Below are positions 26,691 through 36,269 of a DNA stretch of 64,000 bases, piece by piece. Both the position numbers and the translations under genes were made by a program. The first letter of the stretch is position 1. The number at the start of each line of letters is the position of its first letter. The stretch spans positions 62,001-126,000 of the forward strand of contig PYVY01000003.1 in assembly GCA_003056425.1 (NCBI GenBank), read 5' to 3'. Source of the stretch: Alteromonas indica (GTDB lineage: Bacteria; Pseudomonadota; Gammaproteobacteria; Enterobacterales; Alteromonadaceae). A model generated the notes under the pieces. It was not told the origin of the DNA. It saw nothing but the letters and a program-made list of their open reading frames with translations, and did not search any database.

Positions 26691-29024
26691 ATGCCAGAAT
26701 CCTTCGCTCGACAAGCGGTTTCAGCTGTTATATTTTATTCCTTGCTGAGGATTAAAAACAATAATAAAACAGGCAGTTACATCTTGATACAGCTTATTAC
26801 TCGCACCTTGAAGCAATACCTGTTATTTGACCAACACCATTTGAAAACCACCGATAATACGGTCTGGAAATTAAGTGTTATTCGCTTGGTGCTAGCCAGT
26901 GGCATAATACTTACGTTGGGCATCGTAGTGCATTCTTCTTATGCCGCGTATACCCAAAAACTGTATCATGTGTTAATACTCACTTTCGGCTTTTCAGCAT
27001 TACTGTGGGGTTCACTTACCTTAAGTAAGGAACAGATATCGCTGGCTACCGGTTTGTTAACCGGCACTATTATTCTGGCTGCGTTTTGCATTTTATTTTT
27101 CACCATTGATCTGGTTTACGCCCGTTACGGGTTACTGCTGTTTTTTACCCTGCCAATTTTTCTGCGGCTGTTTTATGGTACTAAAGCGGCCATTCTAGGC
27201 ATGTTACTGAATATACTGCCATTCATATTACTACTTAGAAACCAGCCGGTAGCGCCATTATTTGATATTGATATAACCTTACCCCACACACACACCTATT
27301 TAAGCTCTCTTATATTTTTGTTCCTGAATTTCTGTTTGCCGGTCGCCGTTATGCGCGTGCTAGCCTCTTTGGAAAAACAGTCGCTGATGAACCGTCAGCA
27401 TAGCCGTAATATGAGCAAGCTGGTAAAGCGTTATCGGGAAATTTTTAATAATGGCGGCACCCCCTCGTTCTTTTGTGATCAGCATGGAAAAATTTTGCAG
27501 GCCAATAAGAGCGGCCGCAAACTACTGCATGGCACCCCGGTATCCTGTGAGTATCTGCAGCAGCTGTTCACCTTGGATAAACCCATGGCCCCAGACAAAA
27601 GTGAAGTGACCGCGCTACGCCATTTACCTGACTCCCGGTTTCGGCTTCAACCGGCCAGCTTAATACACCATACAAAACAACTTGTTCATTGCTTTGATAT
27701 TTCCGAAACCGCCACCGCAGACAAAAAATTAGGCCAGATGCGTCGCCACCATTTTACCCGTCACTATGCAGATGCGCTCACCGCGCTAAAAAACCACCAT
27801 TACTGGGCCCAGCAATATCCCCATTCCGCCCCGCCAGGATGTACCGTAGCACTATTGAAAGTCGCCAACTTACAGGATATTAACCTGCAGTATGGATTTA
27901 GCGCCGGTGATAAATTTTTGCTGGCGGTGGCGCGCCAACTTCAGGCCAGCCTACCTTCTAAGGTAGGTATTTTCCGTTTTCCTGGCGCCAAGTTTTTACT
28001 CACCGTGGATAACCAGACATGCCCCGTGGAAAACATGAGCAAATGGTTAACGGGTTACTTGCCCACCACCATTGATACAGGTAACCCGAATCTGCCCCAG
28101 CGGACTGTGCACTGGCGCTCGGGTTACTGCAATGCCGCGCTGTTTGATGTACCCGGCCGGCTTATTGAAGCCTGCGCGATGGGCTTAAGCCAAACCAGTG
28201 CGGGGCAACCCAGCAGACAGTATGATCGAAATATCGTTAAATTACTTCGACAGGATAGCCGCAACAAGGACCGGGTAAAACAGTTGTTGGATACAGGCAG
28301 CCTGCAGTTATGGTTACAGCCGCAGGTTACTACCGAGCATACGATTATCGGCTTTGAAGTTCTGGCACGACTGTACGATGCTGAAGCTGCTGTCATACTG
28401 CAGCCTTACCAGTTTTTACCCCAGGTAGAAAAAAACCAGTGGCATTTGCTGCTCACACAACAGGTGCTGACGGCCACTATCGAGATGATAGAGCATTGGC
28501 CAGCGGCTATGCCTGTAGTGCCGCTGGCCGTCAACCTCTCCGGGCCAGAACTGCTTAATGACATATTTTATGAAAAGCTGCTGCGCCACTATTCAGAAAA
28601 GCCTCAGTTGCGTTCCCGGCTGAAGCTTGAGCTGACCGAGACCTCGGTATTGGCCAGTCACGAGGAAACCAAAAAGCGGCTTACTTCATTAGCCAATGTG
28701 GGCGTAACGATCATTATCGACGACTTTGGAACAGGCCATGCCTCGCTCTCCCAGCTTATTGATTTATCCGCCTCAGTCCTCAAAGTGGATCGTGAGTTTG
28801 TAGAGCGCATTGAAAGCTCAGAGCGCCATCGTAAAATCGTTAAGATGACACTTGAATTAGCCCACGCGCTCGGTATGGACGCCATCGCGGAGGGGGTAGA
28901 AACGGAGGCCCAGCTGGCCAGACTTACCCAAATGGGGTTCACCCTGTTTCAGGGTTATTTGTTTGGTAAACCTGCCCCCCTTGCTAGCTGGTCACACTTA
29001 GTGGCAGAGGAAAGCGGCGCTTAA
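26691..29024 (+). CDS. Membrane EAL-domain protein (predicted c-di-GMP phosphodiesterase) with degenerate GGDEF
   Basis: A 777-residue inner-membrane signalling protein. About six hydrophobic helices (~60-235) are followed by a short PAS-like stretch (~250-345), a GGDEF-fold domain (~355-500) and an EAL domain (~525-770). The GGDEF site is replaced by PGAKF (431-435), so no cyclase activity is expected. The EAL domain keeps the key residues: E556 in EVLARL, NLSG, ELTET, DDFGTGHASL, LKVDREF and AEGVETEAQL. It should hydrolyse c-di-GMP, with the dead GGDEF possibly binding GTP as a regulatory input. The ATG at 26691 has GGGAG upstream; a TTG at about 26783 is an alternative that starts closer to the first helix. 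Confidence 0.88.
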   Translation: MPESFARQAVSAVIFYSLLRIKNNNKTGSYILIQLITRTLKQYLLFDQHHLKTTDNTVWKLSVIRLVLASGIILTLGIVVHSSYAAYTQKLYHVLILTFGFSALLWGSLTLSKEQISLATGLLTGTIILAAFCILFFTIDLVYARYGLLLFFTLPIFLRLFYGTKAAILGMLLNILPFILLLRNQPVAPLFDIDITLPHTHTYLSSLIFLFLNFCLPVAVMRVLASLEKQSLMNRQHSRNMSKLVKRYREIFNNGGTPSFFCDQHGKILQANKSGRKLLHGTPVSCEYLQQLFTLDKPMAPDKSEVTALRHLPDSRFRLQPASLIHHTKQLVHCFDISETATADKKLGQMRRHHFTRHYADALTALKNHHYWAQQYPHSAPPGCTVALLKVANLQDINLQYGFSAGDKFLLAVARQLQASLPSKVGIFRFPGAKFLLTVDNQTCPVENMSKWLTGYLPTTIDTGNPNLPQRTVHWRSGYCNAALFDVPGRLIEACAMGLSQTSAGQPSRQYDRNIVKLLRQDSRNKDRVKQLLDTGSLQLWLQPQVTTEHTIIGFEVLARLYDAEAAVILQPYQFLPQVEKNQWHLLLTQQVLTATIEMIEHWPAAMPVVPLAVNLSGPELLNDIFYEKLLRHYSEKPQLRSRLKLELTETSVLASHEETKKRLTSLANVGVTIIIDDFGTGHASLSQLIDLSASVLKVDREFVERIESSERHRKIVKMTLELAHALGMDAIAEGVETEAQLARLTQMGFTLFQGYLFGKPAPLASWSHLVAEESGA

Positions 29025-29184
29025 GCAAAGCGTTTGGTTGCTTACTGGGCGGGTTAAACAGCGTAAAACGTCAGGTAGGCATACTGTATTGCCTACACCA
29101 TTAGCGCACAATAGGTAGCAAGGGATGCTTTTGCGCAATACCCAGCACCACCCATAATAACGATTAATTACCAGGGGATACACT

Positions 29185-31068
29185 GTGAAACATAATATAT
29201 GGATAGTCTCTTTACTTGCTGCGGGCATTGCCACCGGCTGTAATACCACCGCGTCCTCGCCTACGCCGGATAACGGCGCGCCCCAGGCCAGCGAGCAACC
29301 GACGAATGAAGCAGCCACCCTGCAACTCGCTGAGATTGTAGATGCTGGCACCACTACCTTTTTGCGCCAGCAACCTACCCTGGCCACCATGTTGGCCCTA
29401 TCTGAGCTTGAAGGGGGCGCCGACTACAACAGCCGGTTCCCTGATTATTCCACCGCTGGCATGCAAAAGATGCAAAACAGTATGGCCAGCGCGGCGCAGG
29501 CGTTACGTCAAATAGACCGCCAGGGTTTGAGCCCAGCGGATCAAACCCACCAGCAAATTCTGACCAATATCTTTAACTACTACGCGGGCGACAAAGCATT
29601 TAAAGCCGGTTATATCGACACCTGGGGCGGGCACCTGCCGTATATTATTAATCAGATATCCGGGCCGCTTATTGATATCCCCAAGCTGATGCAGGTGCAA
29701 CAGGCAGTGACCAGCGAAAACCAAGCCCGGGCCTACCTTACACGGCTACAAAATATCCAGGGCCTGGTAGATGCGGTCATCAGTAAATATAAGCAAGACG
29801 CTGCGGGCGGCGTCCTCCTGCCCGCCAACCTGCACCCGAAAACCCTGGCGTTTTTTGACCGCTTTTTAGACAGCCCGGCCGCAGAACATGCTCTGGTGAC
29901 ATCCTTTGCCAAGAAATTAGAGAACGTGGCGTCGATAAGCGAGCAACAACGTACTCAATGGATAGATCAGGCCATTGAGTTAGTCAGTGACGTGGTTTAT
30001 CCGGCATATCAGCGTGCCCGGCAAGCGGTTGCCGAGACCCAGCAGCGCGCCAGCCAGAATGACGGAATCTGGGCACAACCCGACGGTGATGCCTTTTATG
30101 CTCACGCTATCCAGTATTTAGGCGACTCGACGTTTACGGCAGAACAGATACATCAGATTGGTCTGGATGAAGTTACCCGCATATCACAACAAATGGACCA
30201 GATTTTAAACGCTAACGGTTATACCACCGGCAGCGTAGGTGAACGCATGATGCAGTTGGCTTCATTGCCCGGGCAGATATATCCGGCTACCGACGCCGGC
30301 CGACAGGATCTACTGGATTATCTGAGCGAAGAAATCGACACTATTATGGCAAAAGCGCCAGCGTTTTACGGCACGTTGCCCGAGCAAGCTGTTGAGGTTC
30401 GTCGTATACCGCCTGTCTCTGAAGCGGGGGAAGCCGGTGGTTTCTATACCCCGCCATCGCTTGATGGTAGCCGGCCCGGTATTTATTGGATAAACCTTCG
30501 CGATATGCAGGCAGTACCCAAATTTGGTCTTAAAACACTGACGTATCACGAAGCTGTGCCGGGACATCATTTTCAAATTGCCCTGAATATGGCGCAGCAA
30601 GATATTGGCCTGCTGCGTCAAAACGCACCATATAATGCCTATGTTGAAGGCTGGGCACTGTATAGTGAATACGTGACAGCTACGTATATGGACATGTACA
30701 CCGATGACCCGCTAGGCGATTTGGGCCGTTTGCAAGCCGAACTGTACCGCGCCGTCCGCCTGGTAGTGGATACGGGTTTACACGCCAAGCACTGGACTCG
30801 GCAACAGGCTATAGACTATTTTCATACTACAACCGGCACATCGTTGTCGGATGTGGTGCCTGAGGTAGAGCGCTACATGGCGTGGCCGGGGCAGGCGTTG
30901 GGGTATAAACTGGGTATGCTGCAGTTTGTTGCCTTAGAACAACAGGCCCGCGATACTCTGAAGAGCAAATTCGACATACGCGCTTTTCACGATGTTGTTC
31001 TACTTCCCGGCGCCCGGCCGATGGCGTTGGTTAAACAAGATGTAGAGAACTGGATAGCCACTCAGTAA
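29185..31068 (+). CDS. DUF885 family metallopeptidase-like lipoprotein
   Basis: A 627-residue predicted lipoprotein (signal sequence ending in the lipobox IATGC). The DUF885 domain fills almost the whole chain. The metal-binding signature HEAVPGHHF is present (first His ~455), and the downstream Glu is in YVEGWALYSE (~residue 490), which fits a zinc-peptidase-like centre. Members are annotated as putative peptidases or carboxypeptidase-like enzymes; activity is shown for few. It would act in the periplasm or at the outer membrane, like the M1 peptidase earlier in the window. It is monocistronic with a 160-bp upstream gap. Confidence 0.88.
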   Translation: MKHNIWIVSLLAAGIATGCNTTASSPTPDNGAPQASEQPTNEAATLQLAEIVDAGTTTFLRQQPTLATMLALSELEGGADYNSRFPDYSTAGMQKMQNSMASAAQALRQIDRQGLSPADQTHQQILTNIFNYYAGDKAFKAGYIDTWGGHLPYIINQISGPLIDIPKLMQVQQAVTSENQARAYLTRLQNIQGLVDAVISKYKQDAAGGVLLPANLHPKTLAFFDRFLDSPAAEHALVTSFAKKLENVASISEQQRTQWIDQAIELVSDVVYPAYQRARQAVAETQQRASQNDGIWAQPDGDAFYAHAIQYLGDSTFTAEQIHQIGLDEVTRISQQMDQILNANGYTTGSVGERMMQLASLPGQIYPATDAGRQDLLDYLSEEIDTIMAKAPAFYGTLPEQAVEVRRIPPVSEAGEAGGFYTPPSLDGSRPGIYWINLRDMQAVPKFGLKTLTYHEAVPGHHFQIALNMAQQDIGLLRQNAPYNAYVEGWALYSEYVTATYMDMYTDDPLGDLGRLQAELYRAVRLVVDTGLHAKHWTRQQAIDYFHTTTGTSLSDVVPEVERYMAWPGQALGYKLGMLQFVALEQQARDTLKSKFDIRAFHDVVLLPGARPMALVKQDVENWIATQ

Positions 31069-31298
31069 TGCTTTGTACTGTAGCGCACGGTGTTAGAACC
31101 TATTCACCCGTGCGCTACCCTTAACGCCTAACCGCCCCCGCCTTTCGGCATTCTTTGGTATACCGGGCTACAGTTTTAAAGCCAGGTACGTTTACCATTC
31201 GCCCTTCTATCGTGTACTTACTGGCAGTCAAAAAACCGCCATACCTGAGCGCAAATTTGCTAATATCGCGCTTTAGGACCTCACTACCAACTTAGTTT

Positions 31299-31772
31299 AT
31301 GACCAGGTTCACCATTCGCCAGGACGACTTAACCGATGGTGCGATTGTTGCGCTATTACAAGCACATCGCCGCCAGATGCACCGGTATTCACCCGAACAA
31401 AGTATCCATGCCTTAGATGAGGCTGCCCTTTTCTCACCGTCACTGACATTTTGGTCGGCTCGCGCTGATACTCTGTTAGCAGGTTGTGTGGCACTCAAAG
31501 CCTTGTCCGCCGATAGCGGTGAAATAAAGTCCATGAAGACGGCTGAGCCTTACTTGCGTCAAGGTGTGGCGCAACAGTTGTTACATACGGCGATAGTCGA
31601 AGCACGACGCCGTCACTATCGCTGTGTGTATCTGGAAACCGGTACACACGCTGCGTTTTTACCGGCCATCAGACTATATACGCGCGGTAAATTTATACCT
31701 TGCCCCCCCTTTGCCGATTACATTGAAGATCAATTCAGTGCCTTTTACCAGCTGACGCTGGATGACCAATAA
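31299..31772 (+). CDS. GNAT family N-acetyltransferase
   Basis: A 157-residue single-domain GNAT acetyltransferase. The order of elements matches the family: an N-terminal strand (FTIRQDDL), central strands with LLAGCVALKALSADSGEIKSMKT, then an acetyl-CoA-binding region that reads YLRQGVAQQLLHTAI. The last element is a slightly altered form of the usual R/Q-x-x-G-x-G/A loop. The C-terminal YLETGTHAAFLPAIRLY is typical of YitI/PhnO-like members. The substrate is unknown. Confidence 0.85.
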   Translation: MTRFTIRQDDLTDGAIVALLQAHRRQMHRYSPEQSIHALDEAALFSPSLTFWSARADTLLAGCVALKALSADSGEIKSMKTAEPYLRQGVAQQLLHTAIVEARRRHYRCVYLETGTHAAFLPAIRLYTRGKFIPCPPFADYIEDQFSAFYQLTLDDQ

Positions 31773-31857
31773 GCAAGCCCTACCACACGGCATAAAGCGC
31801 ACATTTTTGTATTGCATAGCTGTACAATAAACCCACGGTTTTTGAAGGGGGATTAAT

Positions 31858-32229
31858 ATGAATGTTGCTGAGTTTTCAAAACGGGTCGGCCTGAATCCGC
31901 ATACGGTGCGCTATTACGATAAACTAGGTCTGTTGGATAAAGTCCAACGCTTAGCTAACGGCCACCGTTATTTTACGCCCAAGGATGTTGCCTGGGTGGC
32001 GTTTATTCAACGATTGAAAGCGACGGGTATGCCGCTGGAAAATATTCTTACTTACGCCACATTACGTAAAGCTGGCGCACCGACCTTAGCTGCCAGACAC
32101 CAACTGTTATGCGACCACGCCACACAGGTAGAGCGTAAGCTTGTTGAACAGCAAGGTCACTTACACCAGCTAAAAGAAAAAATTGGACTGTATCAATCTG
32201 CACTATGCGGTGAAGTAAACCTTGACTGA
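31858..32229 (+). CDS. MerR-family transcriptional regulator
   Basis: A 123-residue MerR regulator. The winged helix-turn-helix is at ~2-70 (NVAEFSKRVGLNPHTVRYYDKLGLL), followed by a dimerising coiled coil (~80-118). Only two scattered cysteines occur, with no metal-binding loop, so it is closer to the organic-ligand or redox-sensing MerR group. A strong ribosome site GAAGGGGG precedes the ATG. The next gene on the same strand, 212 bp downstream, encodes a carboxymuconolactone-decarboxylase-like protein. That pairing often means the regulator controls its neighbour. Confidence 0.88.
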   Translation: MNVAEFSKRVGLNPHTVRYYDKLGLLDKVQRLANGHRYFTPKDVAWVAFIQRLKATGMPLENILTYATLRKAGAPTLAARHQLLCDHATQVERKLVEQQGHLHQLKEKIGLYQSALCGEVNLD

Positions 32230-32360
32230 GAGCTTACTCGAAGGCGTAAGGTGGATTTTCGCTACCCGCGAATGTTGCTTCCCATGCATAAACCCGTAGG
32301 CAAATGAAGGCAGTAACGCATTGCGCCTACCTTGCTTAGCTTTAATTGCAACCGGCTACT

Positions 32361-32402
32361 TATGGCGGTTTGTATAGCGGCGGTTTGCATAGCGGCGGTT
32401 TA
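32361..32402 (+). repeat. Short direct repeats (12-15 bp, three copies)
   Basis: Three successive units end in GGCGGTTT: a 12-bp unit at 32361-32372, then 15-bp units at 32373-32387 and 32388-32402 (TATAGCGGCGGTTTG, CATAGCGGCGGTTTA). They lie 40-80 bp upstream of the carboxymuconolactone-decarboxylase-like gene and downstream of the MerR gene. Confidence 0.75.
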
Positions 32403-32441
32403 TTCAACGCAAGCCAAGTAAGATTAACCGAGGCCGAAATA

Positions 32442-32837
32442 ATGAAAAATGCAGAAAATGACCGCTATACCAGAGGATGGAAAAAACTTCAGGAGATAGA
32501 CGGCGAAGCCGGGGAAAGTGTTATCGCCGCGTTAAACGATATTGCACCTGACTTGGCTCGATACACAATTGAATACCCCTTCGGAGATATTTATAGCCGG
32601 CCGGGCTTAGATCTTAGGTCACGAGAGATAGCCACCGTGGCAGCACTATCTGCGATGGGCAATGCTGCGCCCCAGTTAAAAGTACACATAAATGCTGCGC
32701 TAAATGTAGGATGTACGGCCCAGGAAATCATCGAAATCATTATCCAAATAAGCGTCTATGCTGGCTTTCCGGCAGCATTGAATGCCGCAGGTGTGGCAAA
32801 AAGCGTATTTAGTGAACGGGGCATCAGCAGTGTATAA
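32442..32837 (+). CDS. Carboxymuconolactone decarboxylase family protein (AhpD-like fold)
   Basis: A 131-residue protein covering one CMD domain (~40-125). The family helix pair is seen in LDLRSREIATVAALSAMG and LKVHINAALNVGCTAQEIIEII. A single cysteine (C95 region, VGCTAQE) is present, but there is no CxxC pair, so it is not an AhpD-type peroxidase. It resembles gamma-carboxymuconolactone decarboxylases with an uncertain substrate. The ATG at 32442 has GAGG upstream. Starting at 32346 would translate the tandem repeats as an artificial N-terminus. It is probably controlled by the MerR gene before it. Confidence 0.85.
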   Translation: MKNAENDRYTRGWKKLQEIDGEAGESVIAALNDIAPDLARYTIEYPFGDIYSRPGLDLRSREIATVAALSAMGNAAPQLKVHINAALNVGCTAQEIIEIIIQISVYAGFPAALNAAGVAKSVFSERGISSV

Positions 32838-33837
32838 AACGCATTATGCAAAACCAAAACAGGTTGTTGCCCTGGATACGTCTGTTTGTCAGTAAGCGCG
32901 CACCGTCTACCGGTATAAAAATCCTCATGACCGTTTGTTGTTCTGCGTGATGACGCATTAAGCCGTAGCTTAGGCGCCGCAAGCGATATGGTGTGGCTAA
33001 GCTGACTCTCCGGTAGACAGATTGCGGGGCTGGCTGGCCACAAGGCCGCGCTTACCCCACCAGGGCCGGCCTATATACAACGCTATAGGCATAATATCTG
33101 AGCCTCAGAATTGAAAATGAGGATAAAGATAAAGTTATTTCAGGTTTGTTTATGCTGGTATTGAGGGCTTAGGTTGACCCCGCCCCTGGCGCTAAATCGG
33201 CGCCTGGAGCTAAATAGGCGCATGGCGCTAAATCGGCGCATAGCGCTTGTCGCTGAGCATGAACTTACTGGCGGTGGATGAGCCAGGCCGGCGCACCAGT
33301 AGCTGCTCAAGTCCGGTTTCTTTACACCCGATACTGTTAGCACCTCACATGTCTATATCGATAGTCAAGGGCCGGTAAATAACACGCCAGCATAACCGTC
33401 ACCCCGAACGGTTCGCCCTTATGTTGGGAATGATATCCCTATCTTTAAGCAGGTGTGGCTGCACACATCGGTGCCTGAGCTTCGAAGTTTATAGTGATGC
33501 ACAGCCGCTACTGGTCCTCATTAACCGTTAACAAGATGTTGCCGGGCCGATATCTGTCAGAGCTATATATTCCGGGCGGCCAGTTGCCGAGCTCATAAAT
33601 GGTTAAAAATTATGCAGACGTTAGATATAATAACGTGAGGAGGCGGCAAAAAAACCCGCCAATAAGCGACGTAGCGCCAGCGCAGGATGCGGATAACACG
33701 TTTTATGCAGCGCATGCCTACAGGGTAGAGCGCGGCAAACCGAAGCACCCTTCGTGTGATGCTCGGCGGGTACACTTACTTATGCACGCCGTGGCTGGCA
33801 CGCCGGGTCCTTGTGTGAAGTAAACAAGGAGCTGTCA
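32838..33837. other. 1-kb gene-poor region with tandem repeats
   Basis: No supportable gene is seen. The only marked structure is the 18-bp tandem repeat at 33187-33240. The small reading frames crossing the region lack ribosome sites and domains; the frame over the repeats simply encodes a six-residue RRFSA-like repetition. The ribosome site of the VOC gene (AAGGAG) marks the right end. Confidence 0.55.
33187..33240. repeat. 18-bp tandem repeat, three copies
   Basis: Units at 33187-33204, 33205-33222 and 33223-33240 read TGGCGCTAAATCGGCGCC, TGGAGCTAAATAGGCGCA and TGGCGCTAAATCGGCGCA. A partial fourth unit (TAGCGCTT) follows. Each unit contains GGCGC/GCGCC-type inverted elements, so it may fold. 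It is a minisatellite-like array outside any convincing gene. Confidence 0.85.
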
Positions 33838-34230
33838 ATGGAGTTATATCAGGTAACTATACCGGTACGTAATATGCCTGAGGCCACGGCGTTTTATCTT
33901 AAGCTTGGTTTTACCCTGATTGTAGATACGCCCGACTACGCGCGTTTTGCCTGCCCACAGGGCGACTCCACATTGTCGCTTTATCTGGAAACCGAAAATT
34001 TTGCTAATGGCGCAACTTTGTATTTTGAGTCGGAACGCTTAGATGAACGGGTGGCAGACCTCATCGCCAGGGACGTAGATTTTGTCCGGCTTCCTACCGC
34101 ACCCCCCTATTTATGGCGAGAGGCAATACTAAAAGACCCTTCTGGTAACCGAATAAAACTATACCGTGCAGGCAAGCACAGGCTAGCCCCGCCATGGAAG
34201 GTGAATATTCATCGCGATAACTCACCCTGA
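33838..34230 (+). CDS. VOC (glyoxalase/dioxygenase superfamily) protein
   Basis: A 130-residue protein with the paired beta-alpha-beta-beta-beta modules of the vicinal-oxygen-chelate fold. It starts with LYQVTIPVRNMPEATAFYLKLGF and ends with the diagnostic ILKDPSGNRIKLYRAG. The closing strand Glu/Asp that binds metal in glyoxalase I is not obvious. It could be a fosfomycin-resistance-like, bleomycin-binding-like or dioxygenase-like member, so function is not assigned. The ATG at 33838 has AAGGAG at a good distance; an in-frame ATG nine codons upstream lacks one. Confidence 0.85.
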   Translation: MELYQVTIPVRNMPEATAFYLKLGFTLIVDTPDYARFACPQGDSTLSLYLETENFANGATLYFESERLDERVADLIARDVDFVRLPTAPPYLWREAILKDPSGNRIKLYRAGKHRLAPPWKVNIHRDNSP

Positions 34231-34352
34231 AATGATGATATAAGGTGCAGTGGGGAGGTTTTGACGAAATAGTTATATTATTGCTGGTTAATTAAACCTG
34301 TCGTTGGCTACACTGGCCGGGCGGGCTATCACCTGGATTTAGTAAAAACATT

Positions 34353-34850
34353 ATGCATACCACGACGTCAGCCACGATGGAACACGCGCAGGTACACCTG
34401 CTTCCTTTTGGTGCGCCTTTCGCGAACGCCAGTACAGAGACCAGCCCATCGCCGTTTAGCGCTATATTGGCAATTTTGCAGCAGTTGCGCCCCCATCTGG
34501 ACGAACTCTCGTTGCGACATCAGCTTGCGCGGCAACAACAACAGGGCTATCAACTGGCGTATATTGAACATCAACACGCCATTCACGCTGTGGCCGGGTT
34601 TGTCATACGCGAAAACCTTGCATGGGGTCGCCATATTTATATTGATGATTTGGTAACCGACGCCGGGTATCGGGGCCACGGTGCCGGGACTGCCTTATTG
34701 CAATGGGTATGTGAATATGGCCGCGACCAGAAATGTATACAAGTACATCTTGATTCAGGCGTACAGCGCTTTGCTGCGCACCGCTTTTATTTAAAGGAAC
34801 AATTTGCTATTACCAGCCACCACTTTGCCTTTAGCCTGACCCATCGCTGA
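34353..34850 (+). CDS. GNAT family N-acetyltransferase
   Basis: A 165-residue acetyltransferase. The acetyl-CoA pyrophosphate-binding loop is clear as AGYRGHGAGTALLQW (~residue 108, Q/R-x-x-G-x-G/A), after the central strand IYIDDLVTD. The preceding AVAGFVIRENLAWG and the following HRFYLKEQF are typical of the family. The first ~35 residues are low in complexity and may not be part of the fold. A second in-frame ATG eight codons in (34377) is a possible start. The substrate is unknown. It is convergent with the MFS gene 13 bp away. Confidence 0.85.
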   Translation: MHTTTSATMEHAQVHLLPFGAPFANASTETSPSPFSAILAILQQLRPHLDELSLRHQLARQQQQGYQLAYIEHQHAIHAVAGFVIRENLAWGRHIYIDDLVTDAGYRGHGAGTALLQWVCEYGRDQKCIQVHLDSGVQRFAAHRFYLKEQFAITSHHFAFSLTHR

Positions 34851-34863
34851 CTGCAGTACATCT

Positions 34864-36063
34864 TCAGGCTTTTTCCCGGGGCAGGCAGAAGGTCAACAAC
34901 ATAGCCAGGACCAGCACGGCAGCCATGATATACACCACCGAAAATCCTATAAACGGTTTAATAAGCGCATAAAAGGCGCCAAAGCCGAGTAGTATCAAAC
35001 CTATCGCCGTGTTACTAAACGCAACAAGTTCGGTTCGCCCCTGTCCTTTTTTAACATCCAGGCTGTAGGTTTTTCGACCTGTACGCACCCCGGTATGGGC
35101 CACCGACAAAATAAAAAACAACACGCCTGATAACCATACCGAAGGTGCAGTCAGGCTCAGTAGTCCGGCGCAGGCCAGCAGCGCGATAGCGCCAGCAATT
35201 TGTAAGGTAAGTCGGGCACTACGATCTGATAAGCGCCCCCACACGATGGACGATAACATAGTGGCGCCAGCCTGAGCGGCCAGATAAAACGGTAGCAATT
35301 GCTGGGGGCCAGCTTCGTTTTCCAGCATAAAATAAGGCGCAACCAAAGCTGAATGTACAAACAAGCCGCGTACCAGTACGAACCGGTAAACCACCGCGTC
35401 GAACTGCCAAAAGGCCACCTTATTGGAAGGGGTGTCCGTGCTGGTTTTCTGCTGCATACGAACATAGGTTTTTACCGGCAGTAAAAACAGCAATGCACAG
35501 CAAAACCCGGCTGCTGCTAAGGTAACTAATGCCGTGATAAGGGTCATCCCCAGGGTCGACTGGAACATCACTAGCGGTACTGCTATCAGCAGCGTTAAAA
35601 TGCCTGACAAAGTAGAGGCCCTGCCCAGCAATTTGCCCCGTTCGCCCTTTGCGGCAATGTCTGCTTCTATGTCTTTGACGGTGAGCGAACAGGCAGAACG
35701 GCCCAGGCTCAACAATACCAGAGCGCCCAGAATCACCCAGCCGGCGTGAGCGCCTTCCATTAGCAGTGCAGCGCACAACATGCCCGCACATGCGATAATC
35801 TGTACTGCCATACCCGCCCGCCATACGCCATGCCGGGCCGCTATTTTACGGAGTAACACACCGATGGCAGCTTGCGGGAGTAACGCGCCGGATTCGCGTA
35901 TAGGTACCAGCCACCCTACCATCCAGGCAGGCGCCCCCAGGGTAATTAACAAGGCGGGCAACGTCGTTTTAGCCGATATCAAGAGGTCAGCAAGTTTGCT
36001 GGCGGATAAGCTGCCAATAAGTCGTTTTTTTTGCTTGTTCACCGAGTGCTGCTCCGCGTTCAT
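34864..36063 (-). CDS. MFS family membrane transporter
   Basis: A 399-residue inner-membrane protein with about ten to twelve predicted helices, consistent with a major-facilitator transporter. The loop between helices 8 and 9 (WGRLSDRSARLT) is the MFS motif-A type sequence. An unusual feature is the conserved-looking RTGRKTYSLDVKKGQGRTELVAFSNTA region, broken across the C-half and split by a helix. The substrate cannot be told. The start may instead be a GTG at 36042, which has GGAG nine bases upstream. It is a single gene. Confidence 0.82.
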   Translation of the reverse strand: MNAEQHSVNKQKKRLIGSLSASKLADLLISAKTTLPALLITLGAPAWMVGWLVPIRESGALLPQAAIGVLLRKIAARHGVWRAGMAVQIIACAGMLCAALLMEGAHAGWVILGALVLLSLGRSACSLTVKDIEADIAAKGERGKLLGRASTLSGILTLLIAVPLVMFQSTLGMTLITALVTLAAAGFCCALLFLLPVKTYVRMQQKTSTDTPSNKVAFWQFDAVVYRFVLVRGLFVHSALVAPYFMLENEAGPQQLLPFYLAAQAGATMLSSIVWGRLSDRSARLTLQIAGAIALLACAGLLSLTAPSVWLSGVLFFILSVAHTGVRTGRKTYSLDVKKGQGRTELVAFSNTAIGLILLGFGAFYALIKPFIGFSVVYIMAAVLVLAMLLTFCLPREKA

Positions 36064-36202
36064 TTATCGTGTCAGACTAAAAGCGATTAATGCCTATAAA
36101 AGCGCTCCTATATCTATCAGCATATAAGGGGAAATCAATCGCACATTCTACGGTAAAAGTATGATGCGAGATCAGCATACTGCTTTGTTATTCGGTTTCA
36201 GC

Positions 36203-36240
36203 AAAAAAAACCTGTCACAATCCGGGAATTGAGACAGGGT
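36203..36240 (-). terminator. Rho-independent terminator after the SRPBCC gene
   Basis: On the minus strand ACCCTGTC ... GACAGG (loop of 16 bases) is followed by eight T residues. It lies about 30 bp beyond the stop of the SRPBCC gene. Confidence 0.8.
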
Positions 36241-36269
36241 TAGTATCGATTATATTTACGTCAGAGTAT

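Noticed and set aside
33187-33240. Possible CRISPR array
   Set aside because: Units are directly adjacent with no unique spacers, and no cas genes are present.
33140-33343. 67-residue minus-strand frame across the 18-bp repeats
   Set aside because: Its only regularity is the six-residue repetition forced by the DNA repeat; no start signal or homology.
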